The translations under genes were made by a program, and so were the position numbers. A DNA stretch of 64,000 nt, taken from Desulfovibrio sp. GTDB lineage: Bacteria; Desulfobacterota; Desulfovibrionia; Desulfovibrionales; Desulfovibrionaceae. Below the pieces are notes generated by a model, which saw only the letters and a program-made list of their open reading frames with translations, did not search any database and had not been told where the DNA came from. This document shows, piece after piece, positions 55,125-63,881 of the stretch. The stretch lies in assembly GCA_016208105.1 (NCBI GenBank), contig JACQYS010000008.1:211090-275089 (forward strand), written 5' to 3'. The stretch's first letter is position 1. Each line of letters opens with the position of its first letter.

Positions 55125-55901
55125 ATGTCATTTATTGAGAGCCTATTCGGACTTGCCGGGCGCGTGGCCCTGGTGACCGGAGGCAATTCCGGACTTGGGC
55201 TGGCCATGGCCAGGGCCTTGGCGTTTGGCGGAGCCCGGGTGGTACTCTGCGGCAGAAACGCGCAACGGCTGCAAACAGCGGTCGAAGACCTCGGCGATTG
55301 CGCAGGCCAGGCCGCGTGTGTCGAATTCGACGTCTCGCTCACGGACAGACTCCCGGAACTCGCTCACCTAGCTGCTCGCCCATTCGGCCCACCGGATATT
55401 CTCGTCAACGCCGCCGGGGTGAACCCGCGCCTGCCTTGGGAGCAAGTGGACGTGGCCTCGTGGGAGAAGACTCTGGCGGTGAACCTTGGTGCCGCGTTCT
55501 TTTTGGCCAAGGAACTTGTCGGGAGCATGCTCAACCGTGGATTCGGTCGCATCATCAACCTCGCCTCGCTCCAAAGTGTCCGGGCTTTCGAAAACAGCGT
55601 GGCCTACGGAGCATCAAAGGGGGGCGTTTCGCAGCTCACCAGGGCCATGGCCGAGGCATGGTCGAGAGGCAAAAGCGGTGTCACGGCCAATGCCGTGGCT
55701 CCCGGTTTCTTCAAGACCAGGCTCACTGAACCGCTTTTCGAACAACCCGGACTTGCCGAAGGCCTGGCATCAAAAACCCTCATAGGAAGAACCGGCGAGC
55801 CGGAGGACATCCACGGAATAACGCTCTTCCTGGCCTCCCAGGCATCGTCCTACGTTACCGGCCAGGTTCTTTTTCTCGATGGAGGTTGGACCGCGGCATA
55901 G
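55125..55901 (+). CDS. Short-chain dehydrogenase/reductase
   Basis: A 258-residue classical SDR. Features are the cofactor motif ALVTGGNSGLGLAMA (TGxxxGxG), NAAGVNPRLPW, catalytic serine in NLASLQS, the YxxxK motif YGASKGG and an FLDGGWTAA end. It resembles gluconate 5-dehydrogenase/FabG-type enzymes that oxidise secondary alcohols. In this operon it would supply or remove a carbonyl on the imported compound. The gap to the ATPase is 84 bp. Confidence 0.88.
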   Translation: MSFIESLFGLAGRVALVTGGNSGLGLAMARALAFGGARVVLCGRNAQRLQTAVEDLGDCAGQAACVEFDVSLTDRLPELAHLAARPFGPPDILVNAAGVNPRLPWEQVDVASWEKTLAVNLGAAFFLAKELVGSMLNRGFGRIINLASLQSVRAFENSVAYGASKGGVSQLTRAMAEAWSRGKSGVTANAVAPGFFKTRLTEPLFEQPGLAEGLASKTLIGRTGEPEDIHGITLFLASQASSYVTGQVLFLDGGWTAA

Positions 55902-56155
55902 AGGCAAAGGTTGACTGAGTCGCGGTTTACCGCGCTTGTAATCATGGCAAACAGCCAAGGGGACATTGATGGAATTGGTATCATGTTGATTGGACAATCT
56001 TCTATAATATATAAAATATTTAATATAACTATCTAGAATCGCTCGAAATACATCTGATTCCAGGCGTCCATGCGACGCACCGAGCGACGTGAAATGCACC
56101 AGGGGGATCGACCCTCTGAACAAGAACTTGAACCAGAATGAAAGGAGCATGCGTC
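55902..56155. other. AT-rich gap between the SDR and hydroxyacid dehydrogenase genes
   Basis: This 250-bp gap holds a very AT-rich block (55997-56033, TCTATAATATATAAAATA). It has a TATAAT-like box but no well-spaced -35. It could contain an internal promoter for the last genes. No gene is visible. Confidence 0.35.
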
Positions 56156-57016
56156 ATGAAGATCGGATTTATCGGCGTAGGCCTGATGGGCGGCCCCTTG
56201 GCGAGGAACCTGATCCGCAGTGGCCGTAGCGTGTCCGTGTACGATCTGAGCAAGGAAGCCGTTGATCGTACCCTCGCCGCTGGGACCACCGGCAACGCCG
56301 CCGCCAATGTGGACGAGTTGGCTTCCTGCGACCTCGTGTTCACCAGCCTGCCCCTGCCTCAGCACGTCACCGGGGTGATGCTCGGCGACTCCGGACTGCT
56401 CGCCAAGTTAAAAGGCGGCGCCATTTACGTTGAACTCTCCACCATCGACCCGGCCACCTCCAAATCCCTGGAAACCGCCGCCAAGGCGCGGGGAATAGGC
56501 TTTCTGCAATGCACTTTGGGCAAGACCCCCGGGCATGCAGAAAAGGCCGAGGAACCGATGTTCATCGGCGGCGACAAGGCCGTTTTCGACAAGCTGTCTG
56601 ATATCTGGCCCGTCATTGGCAAACCAGCCTACTACCTGGGCCAGGTCGAAGCCGCCTGCGCGGTCAAACTCATCAGCAACCTCATGGGCATGACCAATCT
56701 TGTGGTGCTCGCCGAAGGCATCAAGATCGGAGAGAAGGCCGGCATCGACAAGAAGCTTCTCATCGAACTGCTCCAGGATACCGGCGCGCGCAGCTTCCAG
56801 ATGGATGTGCGCGGCCCCTGGATTGCTGAAGGGGACTTCAACAATCGTTTCGGGCTCGACCTGGCACTCAAGGACGTGCGCCTCGGCTGCGAGATGGGTG
56901 ACGCCTGGGGCATGGAGCTCCCGGCCATGCACGCGGCGCTTGAGGTGTTCAAGAAGGCCAGTGCCGCCGGACATGGCAAGGAAGATTGCAACGCCGTCTA
57001 CAAGGTGACGAAGTAG
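56156..57016 (+). CDS. NAD(P)-dependent beta-hydroxyacid dehydrogenase
   Basis: A 286-residue enzyme of the 3-hydroxyisobutyrate dehydrogenase family. The ATG at 56156 is preferred because AAAGGAG sits 8 bp before it. It has Rossmann motif IGFIGVGLMGGPLARNL and the catalytic lysine in EAACAVKLISNLMGM. The DxPVSGG substrate motif is replaced by LQCTLGKTPGHAEK, so the substrate may be unusual. It lies between the SDR and the aldehyde oxidoreductase and may handle a hydroxy-acid/semialdehyde step. Confidence 0.85.
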   Translation: MKIGFIGVGLMGGPLARNLIRSGRSVSVYDLSKEAVDRTLAAGTTGNAAANVDELASCDLVFTSLPLPQHVTGVMLGDSGLLAKLKGGAIYVELSTIDPATSKSLETAAKARGIGFLQCTLGKTPGHAEKAEEPMFIGGDKAVFDKLSDIWPVIGKPAYYLGQVEAACAVKLISNLMGMTNLVVLAEGIKIGEKAGIDKKLLIELLQDTGARSFQMDVRGPWIAEGDFNNRFGLDLALKDVRLGCEMGDAWGMELPAMHAALEVFKKASAAGHGKEDCNAVYKVTK

Positions 57017-57079
57017 CCGGAGAAGGGAGCCCCGTGTCCACCACCGGACAGGAATTGCCCATTTGGAGAGGATAAAAAC

Positions 57080-58945
57080 ATGCCACACGGATACAACGGC
57101 AAGATACTTCATGTGAATCTGACAACCAGAACATGGGAAGTGGAAGAACCGGGTGAAACTTTTTACCGTCGGTACTGGGGCGGAGGAGCTCTAGCCACGT
57201 ATTATCTGCTTAATAATGTAAAACCGGACACCGATCCGCTAGGCCCCGACAACGTGCTCGTATTCGCCTGTTCGGTGCTGACTGGGGCTCCTCTGTCTGG
57301 TTTCTGTCGCTACACTGTGGCCGCCAAGTCTCCGCTCACCGGCGCATTCGGCGAAGCAGAGGCTGGCGGATATTTCGGCCCGGAACTGAAGTTCTCCGGT
57401 TTCGATGCCGTCGTCATCCGAGGCGCGGCAGACAAGCCTGTCTATTTATGGATTCAAGACGGAAATGTTGAATTGCGCGACGCTGGCTTTCTCTGGGGCC
57501 TGGATAACGCACCAACCCAGGATGCTATCCGTAAGGAACATAAAGACAAAAAAATCCGGGTGGCCTCCATCGGCCCTGCCGGAGAGAACGTGGCTCTCAT
57601 GGCGTGCGTCATCAACAATTTGGCCCATGTCAACGGTCGATGCGGCATGGGCGCGGTCATGGGTTCCAAGAAGCTCAAGGCCATCGCCTGCCGCGGTTCG
57701 CAGGAGCCGTACGAATACGCAGACCCCCAGGGCCTGGCTGAATTAAATAAATGGCATTTGGCAGCTATCCGCAGCCACATGCCCAACGTCAACTTGGGCA
57801 AGTTCGGCACACCGATGCACGTCATGGCCCAGCAGGGACAAGGGATATTTCCCACTCGGAACTGGCGTGAGGGGATATTCGAGGGCGCTGAGAACTTGGG
57901 AGTTCCAGGATACGAAAAGATCCAGACGGGTCGCGAGACTTGCTACAAATGTGGCGTAGCCTGCAAGCGCAAAGTAAAAATCGACGACCAGATGGATGAG
58001 CGTTACGGCGGCGCGGAGTATGAAACCCTTGCCGCTTTCGGCTCCATGTGCGGCGTCTCAGACCTCGTAGCCGTCACGAAAGCGCATGAACGTTGCAACG
58101 CCTGGGGCATGGACACCATCAGCGCGGGATGCACCATCGCCTTTGCCATGGAGTGCTTCGAAGAGGGTGTCCTTGGCCCTGACGACGCTGAGGGTCGCGT
58201 AGTAAAGTTTGGCGACGCACAAGGCATGCTCTGGCTGCTCGAAAAAATGAAGGACGGCAAAGGAATCGGAGCCATCTTGAATCAGGGTGTCGAACGGGCC
58301 GCCTCCGCCATAGGTCGGGGGGCCGAGAAGTATGCGTTCACGGTAAAAGGGCTTGAACCGGGCCTCCACGACCCGCGCGGCAAAACCGGTGTGGGCCTTG
58401 GCTTCGCCCTGTCCCCGACCGGTGCCGACCACATCGAATGCCCCCATGACGTGGCTTTCCAGGGTGAGGGGTGGCGCCTGATCGCTCCCCTTGGACAATT
58501 GAGCTCTCCGGTAGTGCGGGATAACGGGCCTGAAAAAGTGTCCTTCTTCAAGGCCGGTCAGCTTACGTGGGCCATGAACAACACTCTTGGCATCTGCAAC
58601 TTCGTGGTGCGCCCCATTTTCGCATTGACCTACGACAAGCTCTTGGAAGCCATCAAAGCCATTACGGGCTGGGAGACCAGCCTCCTGGAACTTATGCTCG
58701 GTTCCGAACGTTCGGTGGTCATGGCCCGCATGTTCAACATCCGTGAGGGCTTTAGCGCGAAAGACGACAAGCTCTTCAAACGCTTGCACCAAATCATCCC
58801 CGAAGGTCCGGCCAAGGATGCCAAGATTGACGAGGAGGAGTTCGGCAAAGCCATTAAAATGTACTATGAAATGATGGGCTGGGACGAAGTCGGAAACCCG
58901 CGTCCTGGCAAGCTTCATGACCTGGGTTTGGGTTGGCTGGCGTAA
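57080..58945 (+). CDS. Aldehyde:ferredoxin oxidoreductase (tungsten/molybdenum, AOR family)
   Basis: A 621-residue AOR-family enzyme. It starts HGYNGKILHVNLTTRTWEVEE and has the N-terminal pterin-binding domain (YWGGGALATYYLLNNVKPD). Cluster ligands lie in TCYKCGVACKRK, and a fourth cysteine is in LGICNF. AOR enzymes oxidise aldehydes to acids with low-potential electron transfer to ferredoxin, using a bis-pterin tungsten or molybdenum centre. The MoaD-like gene downstream supports cofactor assembly nearby. The aldehyde is unknown; it presumably derives from the compound processed by the two dehydrogenases. Confidence 0.92.
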   Translation: MPHGYNGKILHVNLTTRTWEVEEPGETFYRRYWGGGALATYYLLNNVKPDTDPLGPDNVLVFACSVLTGAPLSGFCRYTVAAKSPLTGAFGEAEAGGYFGPELKFSGFDAVVIRGAADKPVYLWIQDGNVELRDAGFLWGLDNAPTQDAIRKEHKDKKIRVASIGPAGENVALMACVINNLAHVNGRCGMGAVMGSKKLKAIACRGSQEPYEYADPQGLAELNKWHLAAIRSHMPNVNLGKFGTPMHVMAQQGQGIFPTRNWREGIFEGAENLGVPGYEKIQTGRETCYKCGVACKRKVKIDDQMDERYGGAEYETLAAFGSMCGVSDLVAVTKAHERCNAWGMDTISAGCTIAFAMECFEEGVLGPDDAEGRVVKFGDAQGMLWLLEKMKDGKGIGAILNQGVERAASAIGRGAEKYAFTVKGLEPGLHDPRGKTGVGLGFALSPTGADHIECPHDVAFQGEGWRLIAPLGQLSSPVVRDNGPEKVSFFKAGQLTWAMNNTLGICNFVVRPIFALTYDKLLEAIKAITGWETSLLELMLGSERSVVMARMFNIREGFSAKDDKLFKRLHQIIPEGPAKDAKIDEEEFGKAIKMYYEMMGWDEVGNPRPGKLHDLGLGWLA

Positions 58946-58961
58946 TCCCTGTGTTTGTATG

Positions 58962-58987
58962 AAGACCGGGGCTTCGGCCCCGGTCTT
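58962..58987 (+). terminator. Terminator after the AOR gene
   Basis: AAGACCGGGGC and GCCCCGGTCTT pair perfectly around a TTCG tetraloop. The hairpin is 16 bp after the stop codon and its 3' arm ends in TCTTT. It probably reduces transcription into the MoaD-like gene. Confidence 0.8.
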
Positions 58988-59031
58988 TACCCCGCTGGTA
59001 ATCGCTCATGCGGCAGGGTTATGGGTAGTAC

Positions 59032-59259
59032 ATGCGGATACATCTCAAGTTAGAGGGCATTCTGGCCGCGCATGCGCCTGAGAACGCCCATTCCTACCCC
59101 ATCCCCGAAGGTGCCACCGTGGGCTGGCTCATTTCACACCTTGGCCTTTCTCCGGAACAGGTGACGCTGGTCTTCGTCGACCACCAGCTAGCCGAGGCCA
59201 ACACACGCATCCCCGATAATGCCTTCGTCAACTTCTGCCCTTTCATATGCGGAGGATGA
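59032..59259 (+). CDS. MoaD/ThiS-like sulfur carrier protein
   Basis: A 75-residue ubiquitin-fold protein ending in the required GG (FICGG). It has the typical IPEGATVGWLISHLGL and VFVDHQLAEANTRIPDNAFV. Such proteins carry thiocarboxylate sulfur for pterin cofactor synthesis and often accompany AOR genes. It lies 86 bp after the AOR stop, beyond the hairpin. Confidence 0.82.
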   Translation: MRIHLKLEGILAAHAPENAHSYPIPEGATVGWLISHLGLSPEQVTLVFVDHQLAEANTRIPDNAFVNFCPFICGG

Positions 59260-59366
59260 ACGCACTCGCTTGGCAAGGCAGACCGCAACGCCGTCAGGAG
59301 TGATGATATTAATGGGGCGAGCTCTTCTCCAATTGAGTGGCACATCATTGTTTCCGATGGAGTCCG

Positions 59367-59815
59367 ATGCCCGTCTGCAAGGAGTTTGCACTCCAGATCG
59401 GAAATTTAAAATTTTTCAAGACCCAGTGCTCTCTTGACGGCAAGTGGACCAACGCAAACGATGGCAAGACCATAGAGGTGAACAACCCGGCATCCGGCGC
59501 GATCATAAGCACCGCTCCCAAAGCAGGCCGCACCGAAACCGCAACCGCCGTCGAGACCGCCTCCCATGCATTTGGGCCATGGAAGCGTTTGACCGCTTTG
59601 CAGCGCGCCGCCCGCCTTCACGAAAGGATGGCGAAAGCGAGGGGATTGAGGATTTCATGGAGGCCAAATACGTCCTTATGGGAGGCATAGGCGCATAGGA
59701 CTTCGCCTTATTAGCCAAGAACGGGCTTGGAACGATTTTTCCTGGGCAACTGCCTGATGGCGTATTCTTCTCCCGGCCCATCACCAAATTCGGCGTCATC
59801 CTCTTGAATGCTGTT
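59367..59815 (+). pseudogene. Broken aldehyde dehydrogenase (GabD-like N-terminus)
   Basis: The frame from 59367 encodes a recognisable ALDH N-terminus (FFKTQCSLDGKWTNANDGKTIE, NNPASGAIISTAPKAGRTET, FGPWKRLTALQRAARL). It then loses similarity near 59640 and stops at 59690. In another frame, 59699-59815 encodes TIFPGQLPDG...PITKFGV, which resembles the next part of succinate-semialdehyde dehydrogenases. The rest, including the catalytic cysteine region, is missing. At least one frameshift and a large deletion are needed. Confidence 0.75.
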
Positions 59816-59935
59816 TGCCTGCACCCAATCAGCCTATCCCCACATTACCAGGACAAAGACTGTTTTTCTTTCTCATTAATATAAACTAGTTCCCATGGCG
59901 GTTGTTGCCGTGGAATCGCTTGGGAGGATGGCCGG

Positions 59936-61369
59936 GTGAAGGGAGAAACTAAGGCGGTGTCGCCCCTGGCGGTGTTGTTCACCGTGTGTTCAGCCCAGTT
60001 CATGGTGCCCTTGATGCTCACTTCAGTGAGCGTCGCCCTGCCGGCCATGGGAAACGAGCTGAACGCCTCGGCCCAACAGTTGGGCCTGGTTGAGCAACTC
60101 TACGCCCTGTCCCTGGCCATGACCATGCTGACCTTCGGCCGCCTGGGCGACTTGGTCGGGCGGCGCAAGGTGTTTCTCACAGGGTTCGCCTGGTTCACGC
60201 TTCTGACCTGTTCCATAGGATTCGCCACCAACATCGATGTGGTCATCGCCCTGCGCTTGTTGCAGGGCACCGGGGCCTCGCTCCTGCTGTGCGGCAGCAT
60301 GGCCCTGGTGGCTTCGGTTTTTCCTGTCCAGAAACGAGGCAGGGCTTTCGGAATAGTGGGTGCCTTCACCTACGCGGGGCTGACGCTGGGCCCGGTTCTG
60401 GGCGGGTACGTCACCAGCCACCTGGGATGGCGCTTCGTGTTTCTCACTGTGGTGCCTTTTGGCCTTCTGGGCTCTCTCTTGTGCCTCACCCGCATGCGTG
60501 GCGAATGGCGCGCGGACAAGCCCGGCACAATGGACTGGCTGGGAGGCCTTGTCTACGCTGCTGGCCTGGCCCTGTTCATGGTGGGGGCCTCGCACCTGGG
60601 TCAGGGTATGGCTCCGGTTCTCATGGTGCTGGCCGGAGTGGCCTGCCTGCTCGGTTTCGGCGTGCTGGAGACCAGGCTCAAGCACCCCCTGCTGGACGTG
60701 GCCACGCTCTTGGCCAACCGATTTTTCAGCCTGAGCTGCCTGGCGGCAATGGGCACCTATGCCGCTACTTTCGGCGTTACCTTCTTCATGAGCCTCTACC
60801 TGCAATACGTGCGGGACATGTCCCCGCACGAAGCCGGGCTTCTTCTGCTGCTGCAGCCGCTCATGCAGGTGCTGGTCTCGCCCGTGGCCGGGCTCATCTC
60901 GGACCGGGTCCATCCCGTTCGCCTGTCCAACCTGGGCATGGCCTTGAGCAGTCTGGGCCTCTTGCTTGCAGCCTGCACCATCGGCCCAGCCACCCCGACA
61001 TGGCTGATCGTTGTCGAACTCGCCCTCATCGGTCTTGGCATCGGCGTCTTCATCACTCCAAACACCGTGATCATCATGGGAAGCGTGGAGCAAAGCCAGT
61101 ACGGAGTGGCCTCAGGCATGATCGGCACCATGCGCACCTTGGGCATGGTCACCAGCATGACCACGGCCACGGTGATCTTTTCCCTGCTCATGCACGGGCA
61201 GTCAGTAGCCAAGGCGTCCTTACCCGATTTTTTGGAGAGCATGCGCATCAGCCTAGTAATTTTCACTCTGTTCTCATCCTGCGGCATGCTGGCCTCGTTT
61301 GGCCGCAAACGGGGAAGAAACAATACCGGCAAGGAGCAACACGCCGGACCTCGAGACCAAGAACGCTGA
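59936..61369 (+). CDS. MFS drug efflux transporter, DHA2 (14-TM) family
   Basis: A 477-residue transporter starting at GTG after GGGAGG. It has around fourteen hydrophobic segments. The motif-A segment is LGDLVGRRKVFLTGF, and motif C is GPVLGGYVTSHLGWRFVF. DHA2 proteins export drugs and dyes by proton antiport. No regulator is next to it. Confidence 0.88.
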   Translation: MKGETKAVSPLAVLFTVCSAQFMVPLMLTSVSVALPAMGNELNASAQQLGLVEQLYALSLAMTMLTFGRLGDLVGRRKVFLTGFAWFTLLTCSIGFATNIDVVIALRLLQGTGASLLLCGSMALVASVFPVQKRGRAFGIVGAFTYAGLTLGPVLGGYVTSHLGWRFVFLTVVPFGLLGSLLCLTRMRGEWRADKPGTMDWLGGLVYAAGLALFMVGASHLGQGMAPVLMVLAGVACLLGFGVLETRLKHPLLDVATLLANRFFSLSCLAAMGTYAATFGVTFFMSLYLQYVRDMSPHEAGLLLLLQPLMQVLVSPVAGLISDRVHPVRLSNLGMALSSLGLLLAACTIGPATPTWLIVVELALIGLGIGVFITPNTVIIMGSVEQSQYGVASGMIGTMRTLGMVTSMTTATVIFSLLMHGQSVAKASLPDFLESMRISLVIFTLFSSCGMLASFGRKRGRNNTGKEQHAGPRDQER

Positions 61370-61579
61370 ATCACTCCTTAAAGAGTGCTGATGGATATAT
61401 CATTGCCTTGTAACTGTTCATCATGTTCCGGGTAGAAGCATGTCGGCCAAAGAGTTCTCATATTATCTGAACTAACCGTGCGATTCATCTCCTTCCATTT
61501 CGGTCGAACACACTGTGTATAGCGCGGGGTAAAAAGAAAAAGGCTAACAGCAATATCACTGTAATCCTTTGAATTTCTT

Positions 61580-61607
61580 TGGCGTCCCCAAGCGGATTTG
61601 AACCACT
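61580..61607 (-). repeat. tRNA 3'-end-like fragment, possible attachment-site remnant
   Basis: On the minus strand, AGTGG-TTCAAAT-CCGCT forms a T-arm with the usual TTCAAAT loop, followed by TGGGGACG-CCA. This is the 3' end of a tRNA including CCA. No matching 5' acceptor strand (GTCCCCA) or anticodon arm is found nearby, so it is not a complete tRNA gene. Such fragments mark the duplicated end of an integration site. Confidence 0.5.
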
Positions 61608-61881
61608 TTTAGCGGCGTGAGAGGCAGCAGCTACTCACACGAATGCCAATGATTTAGCCATGCTAGAAATACATCCACGGACTCTAAGTACATCTAAATA
61701 CACTCAGGAATGAACCCCATCTACCCCTCTCCATCTGTCCTGACAAATGACTACCTGCGTAAAATAACATCTATTCACAGAGTCATGTGAACTCTGCCCG
61801 GCCTTCAAATCTCTAATTCGATGGCACGAGAAGCCATAATTTCTCAGCCACCCTCCGCCTTCATGAGGCCTTCTGTATACA

Positions 61882-61921
61882 TGTCTACCATAGACAGTTT
61901 ACATGTCTACTTTTGTAGACA
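61882..61921. promoter_or_regulatory. Two neighbouring TGTCTA palindromes
   Basis: TGTCTA-CCA-TAGACA (61882-61896) and TGTCTAC-TTTT-GTAGACA (61904-61921) share a half site and are about two helical turns apart. This layout suggests a cooperative repressor site. The nearest gene start is 62282 or 62523. Confidence 0.55.
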
Positions 61922-62281
61922 CACCCCAAGGAAAGCTTCACTTCGTGTTATCAACCACCAGACATAATATTCAATAACATAAGCAACTTATAAAAACACA
62001 CTTTGACATCCCCGATTTCTACTTCCAGCCAGAGACATGGCATGCCCTTTGCTCTGAAAGGTCTAGACAAAGTGGCCATCTGCCCTGGGTTCTCATTGGG
62101 AGTTTGCAACATGTGAATATACCTAGAAAACCCAGTACAGTGAGCTCCCTTCGAGCTTCACACCGAAAGCTTGAACTAAAGAGCTCAGCGCGGACAAGCT
62201 GCTTGAACTACCAGGACAGAAACGACCGCGGAAAGAGGCCATAGCAGGTGAACACACTTACCGCCGACATGAGGAGGAAAG

Positions 62282-62404
62282 ATGGCAACGAAACCACAGG
62301 TTCAGTCCATCAAGGGAATTCAATCGATTTTGATCAAACGGACCATCACCTTCCTGGCAGCCATGACCGTTCCATCGCCCCTTACTCGCGGAGACTGTGT
62401 TTGA
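62282..62404 (+). CDS. Possible 40-residue small protein or truncated gene
   Basis: An ATG preceded by GAGGAGGAAAG opens a 40-codon frame (MATKPQVQSIKGIQSILIK, then RTITFLAAMTV and a stop). The ribosome-binding site is one of the best in the region, and the peptide has a short hydrophobic stretch. It may be the start of a decayed membrane or sensor protein. I do not recognise a family. Confidence 0.35.
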   Translation: MATKPQVQSIKGIQSILIKRTITFLAAMTVPSPLTRGDCV

Positions 62405-62522
62405 TCAAAACCGACCGTTCATCTGTGATTTCTCTATCTGTCGTTGCAGTAACAACTTAAAATATTGCCGTTGCGGATAATCTTAAATCGCAATGCTTTT
62501 GCAACTGCCGCTGAGAGGTAAC

Positions 62523-63881
62523 ATGTATACAAAAAAACAACTTCTTTTCATCACCCTCGGGCTGCTGGCTATGCTCATCATTGTTTACGCCACGCCCCCC
62601 ATACAAGGCCTTAGCCATCAGGGCAAAGCCGCTCTCGGAGTTTGCGCATTCGCTATTATATCGTGGATATCCCAGGCCCTCGACGAAGCCCAAAGCGGTT
62701 TCTGTATCGTCATCCTGCTCGTTCTCATGGGTGCGGCCAAACTCGGCAGCGCTCTCAGTGGTTATGCCACCAACGGATTATGGATTGTCACCCTCGGCAT
62801 GATCATGGGCACCTTAATGAACAGCTGCGGTCTTTCCAAACGGATGGCCTTTTTCATGGTCAGCAAGGCCGGCAAAAAGGCCAAGAATTTATATTGGGCT
62901 GTTTCGCTCATCACCCTTGTCATGTCATTTTTCATTCCGTCGCTCGGCGTGAAAACGCTTCTGGTCATGCCCCTGGTCACACAGATGGGCCTGGCCTTCG
63001 GCGCCGAGAGAGGCCAGAGCAGTCTGGTCAAGGGTCTGCTCTTCGTCGTTGCCAGCGCGGGCACCATGTACTGTGTGGGCATCATGACGGCGAACGCGGC
63101 CAACCCCATAACCGCCAGCCTGGTTCAGGCCGCTACCGGTTACCAGATCACCTGGGCTGAATGGTTTCGCATGGGCTTCCCCCCGGCCCTGCTTATGGGG
63201 CTTGGTTCGACCTACATCGTGTACAAAATGTTCCCGCCCGAAGTTGAAGACATCTCCGCCGGGCAGGGAGAAATAGCGCGTACTCTCAAAGAGATGGGAC
63301 CCATGTCCTTAAAGGAGAAGTACGCCCTCGTCGTCTTTCTCACCACCCTCTGCCTCTGGGCCACCGATTCTCTGACCGGGCTTAATTCAACCCTGACAGC
63401 GATGATGGCCGTAGCGGCCATGATCCTGCCCGGACCGCAGCAGATCCTGGACTGGAAGGAGACGGAAAAGAAAGTAAGCTGGAAGGTTTTTATTGTTTAC
63501 GGCGCGGGCCTTTCCATGGGGAGCATTCTCGTCAGTTCCGGCGCGGCAAAATGGCTTGCTGCGACCTTTTTCTCCCCCATACTCACATTTGATGTGCGCC
63601 TGCAGGTGGTCATCTTCATCTGGCTGATCACTTGTATGCAGGTACTCTTCACCGGCGCGGGCCCGAAAACCACAGCTCTTACTCCGGTAGTCATTGCCCA
63701 CGCCATGGCCGTTGCATCTCTGCCGTCCCACGCAGGCATGCAGGTCTCGATGTTCGCGATCCTGGTCGGCGCCAACATGCTTCACCAGTATCTGCTGCCT
63801 GTTACCAACCTTCCGAACATGATCGCCACTGCCACCGAAGAAGTAACGGGAGGCGAAATAATTACGTGGCTATCCCCTTAA
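62523..63881 (+). CDS. DASS-family anion/dicarboxylate carrier
   Basis: A 452-residue membrane protein of the SLC13/CitT type. The ATG at 62523 has GAGAGG upstream. It includes WISQALDEAQSGFCIVILLV, SLGVKTLLVMPLV and a late FTGAGPKTTALTPVVIAHAM. It probably imports a di- or tricarboxylate with sodium. It is distant from the tartrate carrier at 37079. Its last four codons overlap the end of a transposase reading frame on the other strand, so the C-terminus may have been altered by insertion. Confidence 0.82.
   Translation: MYTKKQLLFITLGLLAMLIIVYATPPIQGLSHQGKAALGVCAFAIISWISQALDEAQSGFCIVILLVLMGAAKLGSALSGYATNGLWIVTLGMIMGTLMNSCGLSKRMAFFMVSKAGKKAKNLYWAVSLITLVMSFFIPSLGVKTLLVMPLVTQMGLAFGAERGQSSLVKGLLFVVASAGTMYCVGIMTANAANPITASLVQAATGYQITWAEWFRMGFPPALLMGLGSTYIVYKMFPPEVEDISAGQGEIARTLKEMGPMSLKEKYALVVFLTTLCLWATDSLTGLNSTLTAMMAVAAMILPGPQQILDWKETEKKVSWKVFIVYGAGLSMGSILVSSGAAKWLAATFFSPILTFDVRLQVVIFIWLITCMQVLFTGAGPKTTALTPVVIAHAMAVASLPSHAGMQVSMFAILVGANMLHQYLLPVTNLPNMIATATEEVTGGEIITWLSP

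Larger units (their letters stand above)
61370..62522. other. Gene-poor accessory stretch
   Basis: This region of about 1150 bp is AT-richer than the rest of the window and has no convincing long gene. It holds a tRNA 3'-end-like fragment, paired palindromes, one 40-codon reading frame with a strong ribosome-binding site and two TTTGATCAAA palindromes (62329 and 62400). The mix suggests an old insertion or excision junction. Confidence 0.5.

Noticed and set aside
61580..61700. A complete tRNA gene
   Set aside because: Only the T-arm and acceptor 3' strand are present. No 5' acceptor partner, D-arm or plausible anticodon arm could be placed within 100 bp.
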